Origin: Clostridia bacterium
GTDB taxonomy: Bacteria; Bacillota; Clostridia; Christensenellales; Aristaeellaceae
NCBI GenBank assembly: GCA_017524725.1
Contig: JAFXUZ010000005.1
Coordinates: 1-64,000 of the forward strand
Length of the DNA: 64,000 bases
Direction: 5' to 3'
Shown: one piece after another, positions 1 to 8,131 of the stretch
Position numbering within the stretch: position 1 is the first letter of the stretch
How the letters are laid out: every line of letters starts with the position of its first letter
Translations under genes and position numbers: made by a program
Notes under the pieces: generated by a model
Databases searched by the model: none
What the model saw: the letters and a program-made list of their open reading frames with translations, nothing else
What the model was told of the DNA's origin: nothing

Positions 1-3000
1 CAGCTTCGCCGTCGTCGTTCAGCACCACACACCAGATATCGGATGCGCTTGTGAAATGGGAAACGGCGTTTTCTCCGCCCTGCGCAAGTCCGTTGGTGAT
101 GATCACGGGCTCAGCGGAGGTGGGCTTAGCTTCCGTCATGATGGGGATGATCACGCCCTCACCCAGCGGGCCGGCCACGGTGATGGTGTGACCGTAGTCC
201 AGATACACGCCCTTGGTCATGAGCTGCGAGCCGGAGACAAAGAGCTCGCCATTTTTGATTTGATCCGCAGAAAGAACATATACATTGCCATATGCCGGAT
301 TGCTGCCGGTGAGAGATCCGCCGTTCAGCCGGACGCAGCCGCCATCTGCATAGATGTCCGATTGTCCCCCGGAGCCGCCGATCGTGCCGCCGTTCATGAT
401 GAAGGTCGCGTAATCATCCACACTGACCCGGCCAAACCTGCGTACTGTACCGTTCATGTCGGCGGTGACGGCGCCTCCGTGCATGGTAAAGGTGGCATAG
501 TCGTACACGTACACAACGTTCTCCAGGGTCCCGGAGCCGACGATGGCGCCTCCGTTCATCGTAAAGGAGGAGCCGGATTCCGCTGCAATGAAGTCGATAA
601 ACCCGTTGTCGCCGCCTTTAAACCTGCCTCCGCCGACGGCATCCGACAGCGTGAGGCTTCCATTGATCGACAGACAGCAGGGGTACTCGACCCCAGCTGG
701 GGGATTCAATGCAGAAGCGTCCAGCGTATGCCCCTGCAAGTCCAGCTCAGCCGTGACGCCTGCGGGGACCTGGAGGCCACGGTCATTCGATGAAGCCGTG
801 ATATCCCCGGTGACGACGATCGAACCGCCACACTCGAGAGCCATCCTGAGCTGCTCCCACGTGGAAACCTTGCCGGTCATGGCGGTCAGCGCGCCTCCGG
901 CCAGCAGGCTGTTGTCGGAAACGGCACCCACCCGGAAAAGCCGGCCAGTACTGTACATCACGAAGGGCTGTTCCACGGTCACCGTGCCGCCGAAGGAAGA
1001 GGCGGTAATGCTGATGGTCTCCTTCGTGGCGTCTGTCCAGTCGAGGTTGACGGTGCTGGTGCCCTTTTTGTTCTTGCCGTCACCGATACCAAAGCCGTCG
1101 GAGCTGGCCGAGGAAGCATTGATCGTGCCGCCGGTGATCGTGATCGTGCTGCCGGTGCCGTCCGTGCCGCTGCCGATGCCCGCGCCGCCGCTGGAACCGC
1201 CCGTGGCGGTGATATTTCCGCCGGAAATGGTGATGGTTGCGTGGCCGTACTCGCCGCCGCCAATGCCGGAGCCCTTGGAGTTGCCGGTCGCGGTGACGGT
1301 GCCGCCGTAGATGTCGATGGTGCTCACATCGGCGCGGGTGCCGCTGGCGTCACCGCCACCGATGCCGGCAGAGCTGTCCCTGCCCGTAGCTGTGACCGTA
1401 CCGCCGTAGATGATAATATGGCCGCCATCGCTGTCCCGGCCGCCGCCGATGCCCGCGCCGTTGCTGCCGCCGGTGGCAGTGATCGTGCCGCCGTAGATCG
1501 TGATGGTGCCCGTCGTTTGGTCGTCATTGCTTCCGATGCCGGCGCAGTTGTTGTAGCCGGTGGCTTCAATGGTGCCGCCGTGGATCACGATGCTGCCGTT
1601 GTCATGCCCGGAGTAACCACCGATGCCAGCGCCGCCGGACGGCGTGGAGACGATTTTACCGGTACCGTTGGTCTGACTGTAGATGGTCAGCGTGCTGCCT
1701 GCGGGAACATACAGGCCTTTCACGTTTAAGGTGCAGCCGTCGCCGAGGATCAGATTGACATCGCCGGTGATGGACTCAATGCGGCCATTCTTGGTGACAT
1801 CGCTGTTCAGGTAGTACCATCCTTCGGTCATTCCGCCGTCCTGCGGCACAGGGCGGACTCTGTCCGCGTAAGCGGTTTCCGTGATAACCGCCGTGCCGTT
1901 CCAGCTGCATTTGACGTAGGAAACATGGTTCTGGACCGCGTCCAGTTTTACTTCACCGGTATCCGGCAGGATGCCGTACCCTTCCTGATCCGCCTGGAAA
2001 TATCCGTCCGGATCGTCCGTGCCGTTGTGCGCGCCATAGCCCCTGGTGATGAAAGCCGTGCCGGCGGAGGAGGAGACGCCAAGGTCCGCGCCTTCCGTCA
2101 GCGCGCCGGAGACCATGATGACTGCATCCGCGGCCAGGTTGATGTTGTTGACCGTGCCGCTCTTCATGTTGCCGGAGACCACGGGGTTGCCGGAAACGGT
2201 CATGGTGGCCGTGCCGGACACGTGTACTCCGCCGCCGTTATTGACGCAGGTGTTGTTCGTGATGGAGCCGCCGTTCAGGTTGAGCACGGCATTTGTTCCA
2301 TCGGGCAGGTAGACGCCGCCGCCCCAGGTGGCGGACGCGTTGCCGGTGATGCTGCCGCCGCTGAGGGTCAGCGTGCCGCTGTTGTAGATGCCGCCGCCGC
2401 TGCCTGTGCAGTTGCCGCCGGTGATCTTGCCGGTCTGGGCTGAACTGCTGTCGGTGATGGTCAGCGTGCCCTCGTTTTTGATGGCATAGCCGTCCGCTGC
2501 CGCGTCATGTCCCGTCAGTCTGCGGTCCAGGGTACGGCCGTTCAGGTCGATGGTGATGTTCTTGCCGCTGCCGACCACCAGCGCGGTATCATGAACATAA
2601 TCAGCGGTGATGTTATATGCCAGCCGGATCGTCGCACCGGACGGAGCGCCGTTGATGAGATTCTGAAGCTGACCCCAGTAACTGATGGGATTGATATAGG
2701 CTTCCAGCTTGCTGCCGGTCAGCAGGCTGTTGTCGTCCACGACGCCCGGCATGAAGATCGGGTTGGGGTATTCGAATTCGCCGACGTACTTGCCGAAGGT
2801 ATTTTCAATGGTCACCGTGCCGCCGAAGGAGGAGGCGGTGACGCTGATGCCGTCCCTCGTGGCAGCGGTGTAGCCGAGGGTGATCGTACTGCCGGATGTA
2901 TTCTTGCCGTTGCCGATGCCATAGCCGCCTGAGCTGGCCGTGGCGCTGACTGCGCCGCCGGTGATCGTGATCGTGCTGCCGGTGCCGTCCGCACCGCTGC

Positions 3001-4789
3001 CGATGCCCGCTCCGCCACTGGAACCGCCCGTGGCGGTGATATTGCCGCCGGAAATGGTGATGGTCGCATGGCCGTACTCGCCGCCGCCAATGCCGGAACC
3101 CTTGGAGTTGCCGGTGGCGGTGACCGTGCCGCCGCGGATCTCGATGGTGCTCACATCGGCGCGGGAACCGCTGGCGTCACCGCCGCCGATGCCGGCAGAG
3201 CTGTCCTTGCCCGTAGCGGTGACCGTGCCGCCGTAGATGATGATATGGCCGCCGTCGCTGTCCCGGCCGCCGCCGATGCCCGCGCCGTTGCTGCCGCCGG
3301 TGGCGGTGACCGTGCCGCCGTAGATCGTGATGTCGCCCGTCGTCTGGCCGTCATTGCTTCCGATGCCGGCGCAGTTGTTGTAGCCGGTGGCCTGGACGGT
3401 TCCGCCGTGGATTACGATATTGCCGTTGTCGTGGCCCGAATAACCGCCGATAGCCGCGCCGCCGGAGGGATGGGAGTAGATTTTGCCGGTGCCCTCGGTC
3501 TGGCCGTAGATCGTCAGCGTGCTGCCGGCGGGGACGTACAGGCCCTTCACGTCCAACGTACAGCCGTCACCGAGGATCAGGTTGACGTCGCCCGTGATGG
3601 ATTCAATTCGGCCGTCTTTGGTGACGTTGCTGTTCAGGACATACCAGCCGCCGGTCATATTGCCGTCGGACGGCACCGCTGTGGCGTCGATTGTTCTGGT
3701 TTCGGAGACTACGTTCGTACCATTCCATGTGCGCGCCACATAGGGGACGAAGTTGACGATGTTCTCCGCAAGTGCGGCTTCGCCGTCGATGAGCGTGATG
3801 CCCATTGACGCATTTTTGCCGTGAAAGTATCCGGTTGGATGGATATCGCCATGATTTGCGCCATAGCCGCTGGTGAATCTGCCCGCGCAGCCTTCGTTGG
3901 TGACGGTTACGGTGATGTCTGCCGAAGACGCGAAGGCGCCGGTGACGGTGATCAGGCTGTTGCCTTCCAGAAACAGGTTGCCAATCACGGGTGCGCCAAA
4001 CATGTTCAGTTTGGGCGACGCCTGATTGTCTTCCAAATACAAATCCCGGGCGGTGCTGCCGGTAATGCTGCCGCCGCTGATTGTGGCCGTGCCTGCATGA
4101 AGGTACACGCCGCCGCAATTGCTGTTGGACCTGTTGTTGACGATCATGCCGTCCAGCATCACAAACGTGCCGTAATTGGCAACGCCGCCGCCTGAGATCC
4201 TGCAGAAGTTATTATCGATTCGGCCGCCCTCGAGCCGGAATTCGCCGCGATTGCAGACGCCGCCGCCGTAATTGCCCGCTTCATTGTCACAGATCACGCC
4301 GCCCGTCATCGTGAAATGAGCGCCCTCGCAATTCAGCACGCCCGCACCATATCCGTAGGTGAGGTTGCCGCTGATATTGCCGCTTAAGAAATATAGCCGG
4401 TTGTTATTCTGGATGGCGCCGGCTTGTTCGGAGCCGAAGGCGCCGGTGATTACGCCGCTCATATCGGCGCTGCTGTCCATGATCGTCAATTCGCCGTTGT
4501 TGACGATGGCATAGCCTTCAGCAGAAGACCAGGTCATATTACGGTCTATTGTACAGCCGTTCAGGTCAAGCGTCACCGTGGTTCCCGACGGTACAGTCAA
4601 CGCGCTGCTGCCTGAAGACGCGGTGATACTTTCCGTAAGCGTTACAGTGCCGCCCGCTCTCAGCGCTGCCTGCAGTTCGTCCCAGGTGGTGATTCCGTCA
4701 TCGGCCTGCGCGGCGGCCGTGAACAGCCCCAGCGCCGCCGCGGCGCAGAGCAGCAGAAGCATGAAGCGTCCGGTCAATCGTTTTGTCAT
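1..4789 (-). CDS. Giant modular repeat surface protein (adhesin-like), C-terminus beyond window
   Basis: The frame is open from an ATG at 4789, preceded by AGAGAGG, to the window edge: 1,596 codons with no stop. The first ~32 residues are a signal peptide (MTKRLTGR, then a Leu/Ala core, then AQA-DD). The mature part has about three modules. Each opens with a T/YW-E/GQL segment and a 'tLDLNG-tlD' strand, then Gly/Asn-rich turns such as GGGVCN and GGGIYN typical of right-handed beta-helices. Two modules end in about seven ~28-residue glycine repeats (GGTVTATG...GAGIGGG). No catalytic motif is recognised. By analogy with polymorphic outer-membrane-type and adhesin beta-helix proteins it is probably secreted and cell-surface associated; whether it has a wall anchor cannot be seen. 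All ORFs on the opposite strand here are antisense shadows of the GC-rich repeats. The fold is inferred from repeat texture only. Confidence 0.85.
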   Translation of the reverse strand, partial: MTKRLTGRFMLLLLCAAAALGLFTAAAQADDGITTWDELQAALRAGGTVTLTESITASSGSSALTVPSGTTVTLDLNGCTIDRNMTWSSAEGYAIVNNGELTIMDSSADMSGVITGAFGSEQAGAIQNNNRLYFLSGNISGNLTYGYGAGVLNCEGAHFTMTGGVICDNEAGNYGGGVCNRGEFRLEGGRIDNNFCRISGGGVANYGTFVMLDGMIVNNRSNSNCGGVYLHAGTATISGGSITGSTARDLYLEDNQASPKLNMFGAPVIGNLFLEGNSLITVTGAFASSADITVTVTNEGCAGRFTSGYGANHGDIHPTGYFHGKNASMGITLIDGEAALAENIVNFVPYVARTWNGTNVVSETRTIDATAVPSDGNMTGGWYVLNSNVTKDGRIESITGDVNLILGDGCTLDVKGLYVPAGSTLTIYGQTEGTGKIYSHPSGGAAIGGYSGHDNGNIVIHGGTVQATGYNNCAGIGSNDGQTTGDITIYGGTVTATGGSNGAGIGGGRDSDGGHIIIYGGTVTATGKDSSAGIGGGDASGSRADVSTIEIRGGTVTATGNSKGSGIGGGEYGHATITISGGNITATGGSSGGAGIGSGADGTGSTITITGGAVSATASSGGYGIGNGKNTSGSTITLGYTAATRDGISVTASSFGGTVTIENTFGKYVGEFEYPNPIFMPGVVDDNSLLTGSKLEAYINPISYWGQLQNLINGAPSGATIRLAYNITADYVHDTALVVGSGKNITIDLNGRTLDRRLTGHDAAADGYAIKNEGTLTITDSSSAQTGKITGGNCTGSGGGIYNSGTLTLSGGSITGNASATWGGGVYLPDGTNAVLNLNGGSITNNTCVNNGGGVHVSGTATMTVSGNPVVSGNMKSGTVNNINLAADAVIMVSGALTEGADLGVSSSAGTAFITRGYGAHNGTDDPDGYFQADQEGYGILPDTGEVKLDAVQNHVSYVKCSWNGTAVITETAYADRVRPVPQDGGMTEGWYYLNSDVTKNGRIESITGDVNLILGDGCTLNVKGLYVPAGSTLTIYSQTNGTGKIVSTPSGGAGIGGYSGHDNGSIVIHGGTIEATGYNNCAGIGSNDDQTTGTITIYGGTITATGGSNGAGIGGGRDSDGGHIIIYGGTVTATGRDSSAGIGGGDASGTRADVSTIDIYGGTVTATGNSKGSGIGGGEYGHATITISGGNITATGGSSGGAGIGSGTDGTGSTITITGGTINASSASSDGFGIGDGKNKKGTSTVNLDWTDATKETISITASSFGGTVTVEQPFVMYSTGRLFRVGAVSDNSLLAGGALTAMTGKVSTWEQLRMALECGGSIVVTGDITASSNDRGLQVPAGVTAELDLQGHTLDASALNPPAGVEYPCCLSINGSLTLSDAVGGGRFKGGDNGFIDFIAAESGSSFTMNGGAIVGSGTLENVVYVYDYATFTMHGGAVTADMNGTVRRFGRVSVDDYATFIMNGGTIGGSGGQSDIYADGGCVRLNGGSLTGSNPAYGNVYVLSADQIKNGELFVSGSQLMTKGVYLDYGHTITVAGPLGEGVIIPIMTEAKPTSAEPVIITNGLAQGGENAVSHFTSASDIWCVVLNDDGEA
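978..1850 (-). repeat. Long direct repeat, copy 1 (glycine-repeat block of the surface protein)
   Basis: This ~0.87-kb block matches 2811-3677 closely at the DNA level. The offset is 1,827 bp (609 codons) over most of its length and 1,833 bp at the left end, so a two-codon indel separates the copies. Both are in frame with the host gene. The high nucleotide identity suggests recent duplication or gene conversion. Confidence 0.85.
2811..3677 (-). repeat. Long direct repeat, copy 2 (glycine-repeat block of the surface protein)
   Basis: Second copy of the block at 978-1850. It encodes the same order of GGTVTATG / GAGIGGG repeats followed by the VTK-GRIESITGDVN segment in reverse genomic order. 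Recombination between the copies would delete 609 codons without breaking the frame. Confidence 0.85.
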
Positions 4790-5278
4790 ATCCGTTTCCT
4801 CTCTTCCTAAAACAGATTCGATGGGAATGTCCCGCAATGACGAGGACCGTCAGGGAAAACAGCCGGAATTCCATGCGCGTTCGGGAACTGTTTTTGATAA
4901 ACGCAAAGGGCAGGGCCGTGCCGCTTGTTCTGCCTGTCTGAGTGCAGTATGCCGCGCCCTCCCTGTCACCCCTTTCGGGCTCCTTCTGATTTATATATAA
5001 TAACTCATATCAGTCTACTACTTTTTTTACAGACTGGCAAGCAGCCGTTTGATATTTAACGGCCGCTTGTCAGTTAAGGGAAGATAAGGGGACCCAAAGA
5101 AGGAAATTATCAGAGCAACGTCCTCAGTGGAATTGAAGCATTCGGCCCCCTTCTCTTGCTGTCATTGATTCAGTTCCCGTTTGTTGCGCGGCCATTGGAA
5201 CCGTTTCTCCGCCGGGCCGTTTGCACAAAAGAATATATCCGGTTCCGTCCCGATATCATTTTCTCCGTTTTCTATTTT
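4790..5278. other. Intergenic leader region, no gene recognised
   Basis: About 490 bp between the surface-protein start and the phosphotransferase stop. An AT-rich patch near 4990-5005 (TATATATAATAA) could hold the promoter of the surface-protein gene, and a short inverted repeat CAGTCT/AGACTG with seven T in its loop lies near 5013-5036. I looked for a c-di-GMP or other known riboswitch in the long leader and did not find a convincing consensus. No plausible coding frame was seen. Confidence 0.5.
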
Positions 5279-6235
5279 TCAATCATGAAAAGCCGCATTT
5301 GACCAAACCGTCATCAGTTTATCCTTTGCCCAGAAATACTGGCTTTCGGTTTCATATTCCCTGTAATAGACCTCGATCATCATCGTCAGGTAAAGGATAA
5401 TATCGTACCAGCGGATCCGTGTCATCTCGTCATCGTTAAGGGAGATCCGGCCAAAGCCCGTCAGAAAGCTTTTGTTCCGGCTGTGGTATCTGAACCGGTC
5501 GTCCATGAATGCTTCTCCCCACATGGCTCTTTCCCAGTCAATGATACCGGAAACGTGCCCGTGATCGACAAACACATTTCCCTCCCACATGTCCCAATGG
5601 ACCAGGGTGGCGGGCATGATCCCTTCAAAGGCGGTTTTGTCCTTTTCCAGACGGTCGAGGAAGTCTTCCGCCCGATATATGATGTCTACATTCTTCCGCT
5701 TCGCGTCGTGGACCAGATTCATAAGCATTACTTTGGTAAAATCAAACAGTGATCCGTATCTTTGACGATCGCCGAGGAATCCGAATTCACCGTTCGTGAT
5801 CCCGGTCAACTGTCTTGAGATCTCTCCGATTTCTTCGTTGATCCGTGACACGGTGCTTTCAGGCAGCTGTTCCTTTACGGCGTAAAAGTTTTTTCCGGGT
5901 AATTTTTCCATAAAGAAATATTCGCCGTTACATATCTGCCTGGTGGCATCATGGTACTGAACATCCGCCACCCTGACCGCGCAATGCCCGCGGACCAGTT
6001 TCATTGCCTGCACTTCCGCACTCATCAGGTTGATCTCATTGGACAGGCTCCCGTTTCTGTTCGCGGCCGCTATCTTTAATATACTCTCACTTCCGTCATC
6101 AAAAGTAATATCATATGTGACATTACAAAATCCGTCGGTCAGCTCCCGGATATCCGAGACCTTCTTCTCCGGGAACGCAGCCTTTGCCATTCTGAGAATG
6201 GTGCCGTCTGACTGCCTGTTTTTGGTCACTGTCAT
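5279..6235 (-). CDS. Aminoglycoside/choline-kinase-like phosphotransferase
   Basis: A 318-residue protein of the APH/choline-kinase fold, which moves the gamma-phosphate of ATP to a small-molecule hydroxyl. The Brenner-type catalytic motif HWDMWEGN carries the catalytic Asp at about D215 and the metal-binding Asn at N220. The second metal-binding motif IDWE has D233. An N-lobe segment (SILKIAA) fits the ATP-binding Lys. I chose the ATG at 6235 because GAGG lies just upstream; a longer GTG start at 6295 is possible but lacks a good site. It has its own promoter and is transcribed away from the pectin locus. Substrate is unknown: antibiotic, choline, amino sugar or another hydroxylated metabolite. 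There is no evidence that it confers resistance. Confidence 0.8.
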   Translation of the reverse strand: MTVTKNRQSDGTILRMAKAAFPEKKVSDIRELTDGFCNVTYDITFDDGSESILKIAAANRNGSLSNEINLMSAEVQAMKLVRGHCAVRVADVQYHDATRQICNGEYFFMEKLPGKNFYAVKEQLPESTVSRINEEIGEISRQLTGITNGEFGFLGDRQRYGSLFDFTKVMLMNLVHDAKRKNVDIIYRAEDFLDRLEKDKTAFEGIMPATLVHWDMWEGNVFVDHGHVSGIIDWERAMWGEAFMDDRFRYHSRNKSFLTGFGRISLNDDEMTRIRWYDIILYLTMMIEVYYREYETESQYFWAKDKLMTVWSNAAFHD

Positions 6236-6301
6236 ACCGTTATCCTCTTTTTCGGTTATATTCCGTGTGCCGTGCTGCTTCGATATGCGGATCACCGGGA
6301 T

Positions 6302-6339
6302 ATTCTATCATGGTCCGGAATAATCGTCCAACGATTATT
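6302..6339 (-). promoter_or_regulatory. Promoter with overlapping palindrome for the phosphotransferase gene
   Basis: On the minus strand TTGGAC (6326-6331), 18-bp spacer and TAGAAT (6302-6307) form a good sigma-A promoter. A perfect 8-bp inverted repeat AATAATCG/CGATTATT (6319-6339) overlaps the -35, the usual place for a repressor site. Confidence 0.55.
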
Positions 6340-6455
6340 TCGCGGTTTGCGAGCGTTTAAACCATGTATTCACTTTGGATCAAGGCAGCACCGCAAAGGA
6401 AACGATAAAACCTGAGGTGGGACAGTTTTAAACCGATCTTGCATGAATGTATAAA

Positions 6456-6485
6456 ATGGTCATAAAATTTTTGCAATTTGACCAT
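6456..6485. promoter_or_regulatory. Candidate operator upstream of the pectin locus
   Basis: Perfect inverted repeat ATGGTCA (6456-6462) / TGACCAT (6479-6485), ending 18 bp before the -35 at 6504. The position fits an activator such as an AraC-family regulator. No such regulator gene lies in the window. Confidence 0.45.
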
Positions 6486-6503
6486 ATATTACATTTAAAT
6501 CTA

Positions 6504-6532
6504 TTTACAATCGAATGCAAAGGTGATATAAT
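6504..6532 (+). promoter_or_regulatory. Sigma-A promoter of the pectin/importer locus
   Basis: TTTACA (6504-6509), 17-bp spacer, TATAAT (6527-6532), about 75 bp before the GH43 start. It is the only strong promoter seen before the long co-directional run that begins at 6607. Confidence 0.75.
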
Positions 6533-6606
6533 GTATTTAATGGGATAAATAATGACTCGGATACCCCCTTGGAAAAGAATAAACCAAAAAAGGATGTAAT
6601 GAAAAA

Positions 6607-8070
6607 ATGCGCTACACCAATCCCATTCTTTACGGAGATTATTCAGACCCGGATGTAGTAAGGGTAGGCGAGGATTTTTATATGATCTCCTCCTCTTTTA
6701 CATATGTGCCGGGTCTGCCCGTGCTGCACTCAAGGGATCTGGTGCATTGGGAATTGATCGGATACGCCGCCCGGCGTCTCCCGTTTGCCAGATATGACAG
6801 GCCTGCCCATAAGTGCGGCATTTGGGCCCCCAGCCTGCGGTATCACAACGGAACGTTCTACATTTATGTGTGTATGCCGGACGAGGGCCTGTTTGCCTTT
6901 ACCACGAAGGATCCGGCGGGGGAATGGGAATGCCATTACGTAAAGGACGTGACGGGCTGGATCGATCCGTGTCCTTTGTTTGACGATGACGGACGCGCAT
7001 GGCTGGTGCATGGCTTTGCCGCAAGCCGGGCGGGGATCAACAACGTGCTGTATGTGCATAAAATGTCTCCCGACGGCATGATCGTGCTGGATAAGGGCAA
7101 AATGGTGTATGACGGCGCGGATCACAATGATATTACCGTGGAAGGCCCCAAGGCCTATAAGCGGGACGGGATGTACTGGATCCTTTGCCCCGCCGGAAGT
7201 GTGAAGCCCGGTTATCAATTGGCGCTGCGGGCGGAAAACATTTACGGTCCCTATGAGCGCCGGGTCGTGCTGGGACAGGGCAATACCCCCATCAACGGCC
7301 CCCATCAGGGCGGCTGGGTGAACGATGGCCGAGGCAAGGATTGGTTTGTCCATTTTCAGGATATGGATGCCTACGGGCGGGTAACGCACCTGCAGCCCGT
7401 GGATTGGAGCGACGGCTGGCCGGTGATGGGCAAAAAAGGCTCCCCTGTGCCGGGCGGACAGATGGATCTGCCGCCCTTTGCCGCGGAAATCCCTACGTCG
7501 GATGATTTTAAAGACGGCCTGGGCCTTCAATGGCAGTGGCAGGCCAATCCGAACAAAGGCTGGTATACGGAATTGAAGCCCGGCCTGCGGCTGCACGCCG
7601 CGCCGTCGGAAAGCCTGTTTCATGCGGGCAATTTCCTCTCTCAACTCATGCAGAGCCATGATTTTGACATGGATGTGCAGTTCAATGTCCATGCCCAGGC
7701 CGGTGATATCGCCGGGGTGGGGATGATGGGCTATACCTATTATTATGCCGCGCTCGGCCAGGGACGGGTGAGCCTGAGAATGGGCATGGCCATGGAGATC
7801 AGCCGCTGGGTACCGGAGCGGGTGACGGAAACGTCCATTAAGGAAATGATGTGGTCCTATACCGAAATCCTGCTGCGCATGCGGGTGAGGCGGGGCAATG
7901 TTTCGTTCTTTTACGGTGACGGTCCCCAGGCCCTGCGTCCCCTGGGCGGTGAATATCCCATGACCTGTGGCGGCTGGACCGGCGCCCGGCCCGGCCTGTT
8001 TGTGCTGAACACCCGGGGCCGCTGGGGCGGCTGGGCGGATGTGAGCTATGTAAAGATCACAAAAGCATAA
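6607..8070 (+). CDS. GH43-family glycoside hydrolase (beta-xylosidase / arabinofuranosidase type)
   Basis: A 487-residue protein without a signal peptide, so it probably acts on imported oligosaccharides. The N-terminal ~300 residues are a five-bladed GH43 propeller. The expected acids are visible: YSDPDV with the general base about D14, WIDPCP with the pKa-tuning Asp about D120, and VEGPKAYK with the acid about E179. Residues ~300-485 look like the beta-sandwich common in two-domain beta-xylosidases. Known activities in this type are beta-D-xylosidase and alpha-L-arabinofuranosidase; subfamily is not assigned here. An AAGGAT element precedes the ATG, slightly far upstream. It is the first gene after the promoter at 6504 and is followed after 61 bp by an importer gene, so it probably trims arabinose or xylose from pectin side chains. 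Confidence 0.85.
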   Translation: MRYTNPILYGDYSDPDVVRVGEDFYMISSSFTYVPGLPVLHSRDLVHWELIGYAARRLPFARYDRPAHKCGIWAPSLRYHNGTFYIYVCMPDEGLFAFTTKDPAGEWECHYVKDVTGWIDPCPLFDDDGRAWLVHGFAASRAGINNVLYVHKMSPDGMIVLDKGKMVYDGADHNDITVEGPKAYKRDGMYWILCPAGSVKPGYQLALRAENIYGPYERRVVLGQGNTPINGPHQGGWVNDGRGKDWFVHFQDMDAYGRVTHLQPVDWSDGWPVMGKKGSPVPGGQMDLPPFAAEIPTSDDFKDGLGLQWQWQANPNKGWYTELKPGLRLHAAPSESLFHAGNFLSQLMQSHDFDMDVQFNVHAQAGDIAGVGMMGYTYYYAALGQGRVSLRMGMAMEISRWVPERVTETSIKEMMWSYTEILLRMRVRRGNVSFFYGDGPQALRPLGGEYPMTCGGWTGARPGLFVLNTRGRWGGWADVSYVKITKA

Positions 8071-8131
8071 GGAAAGCAACTCAGGGAAAACCGATCTTGT
8101 AACGAACCGACAACCGGGGGAGGACCGTCCA

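Noticed and set aside
978..3677. CRISPR-like or tandem-repeat array
   Set aside because: The repeats are coding, in frame and not separated by unique spacers.
56..4195. Several plus-strand ORFs rich in Ala/Val/Asp or Pro across the first 4 kb
   Set aside because: They are antisense to the continuous minus-strand surface-protein frame, which has a signal peptide and ordered repeats.
4800..5040. c-di-GMP riboswitch in the long leader of the surface-protein gene
   Set aside because: The GGGC-AAACC / GGACGCAAAGCC core is absent; only scattered GC-rich pairing is seen.
5279..6235. Antibiotic resistance gene
   Set aside because: The fold is that of APH/choline kinases, but no feature ties it to a resistance subfamily, and such kinases are common metabolic proteins.
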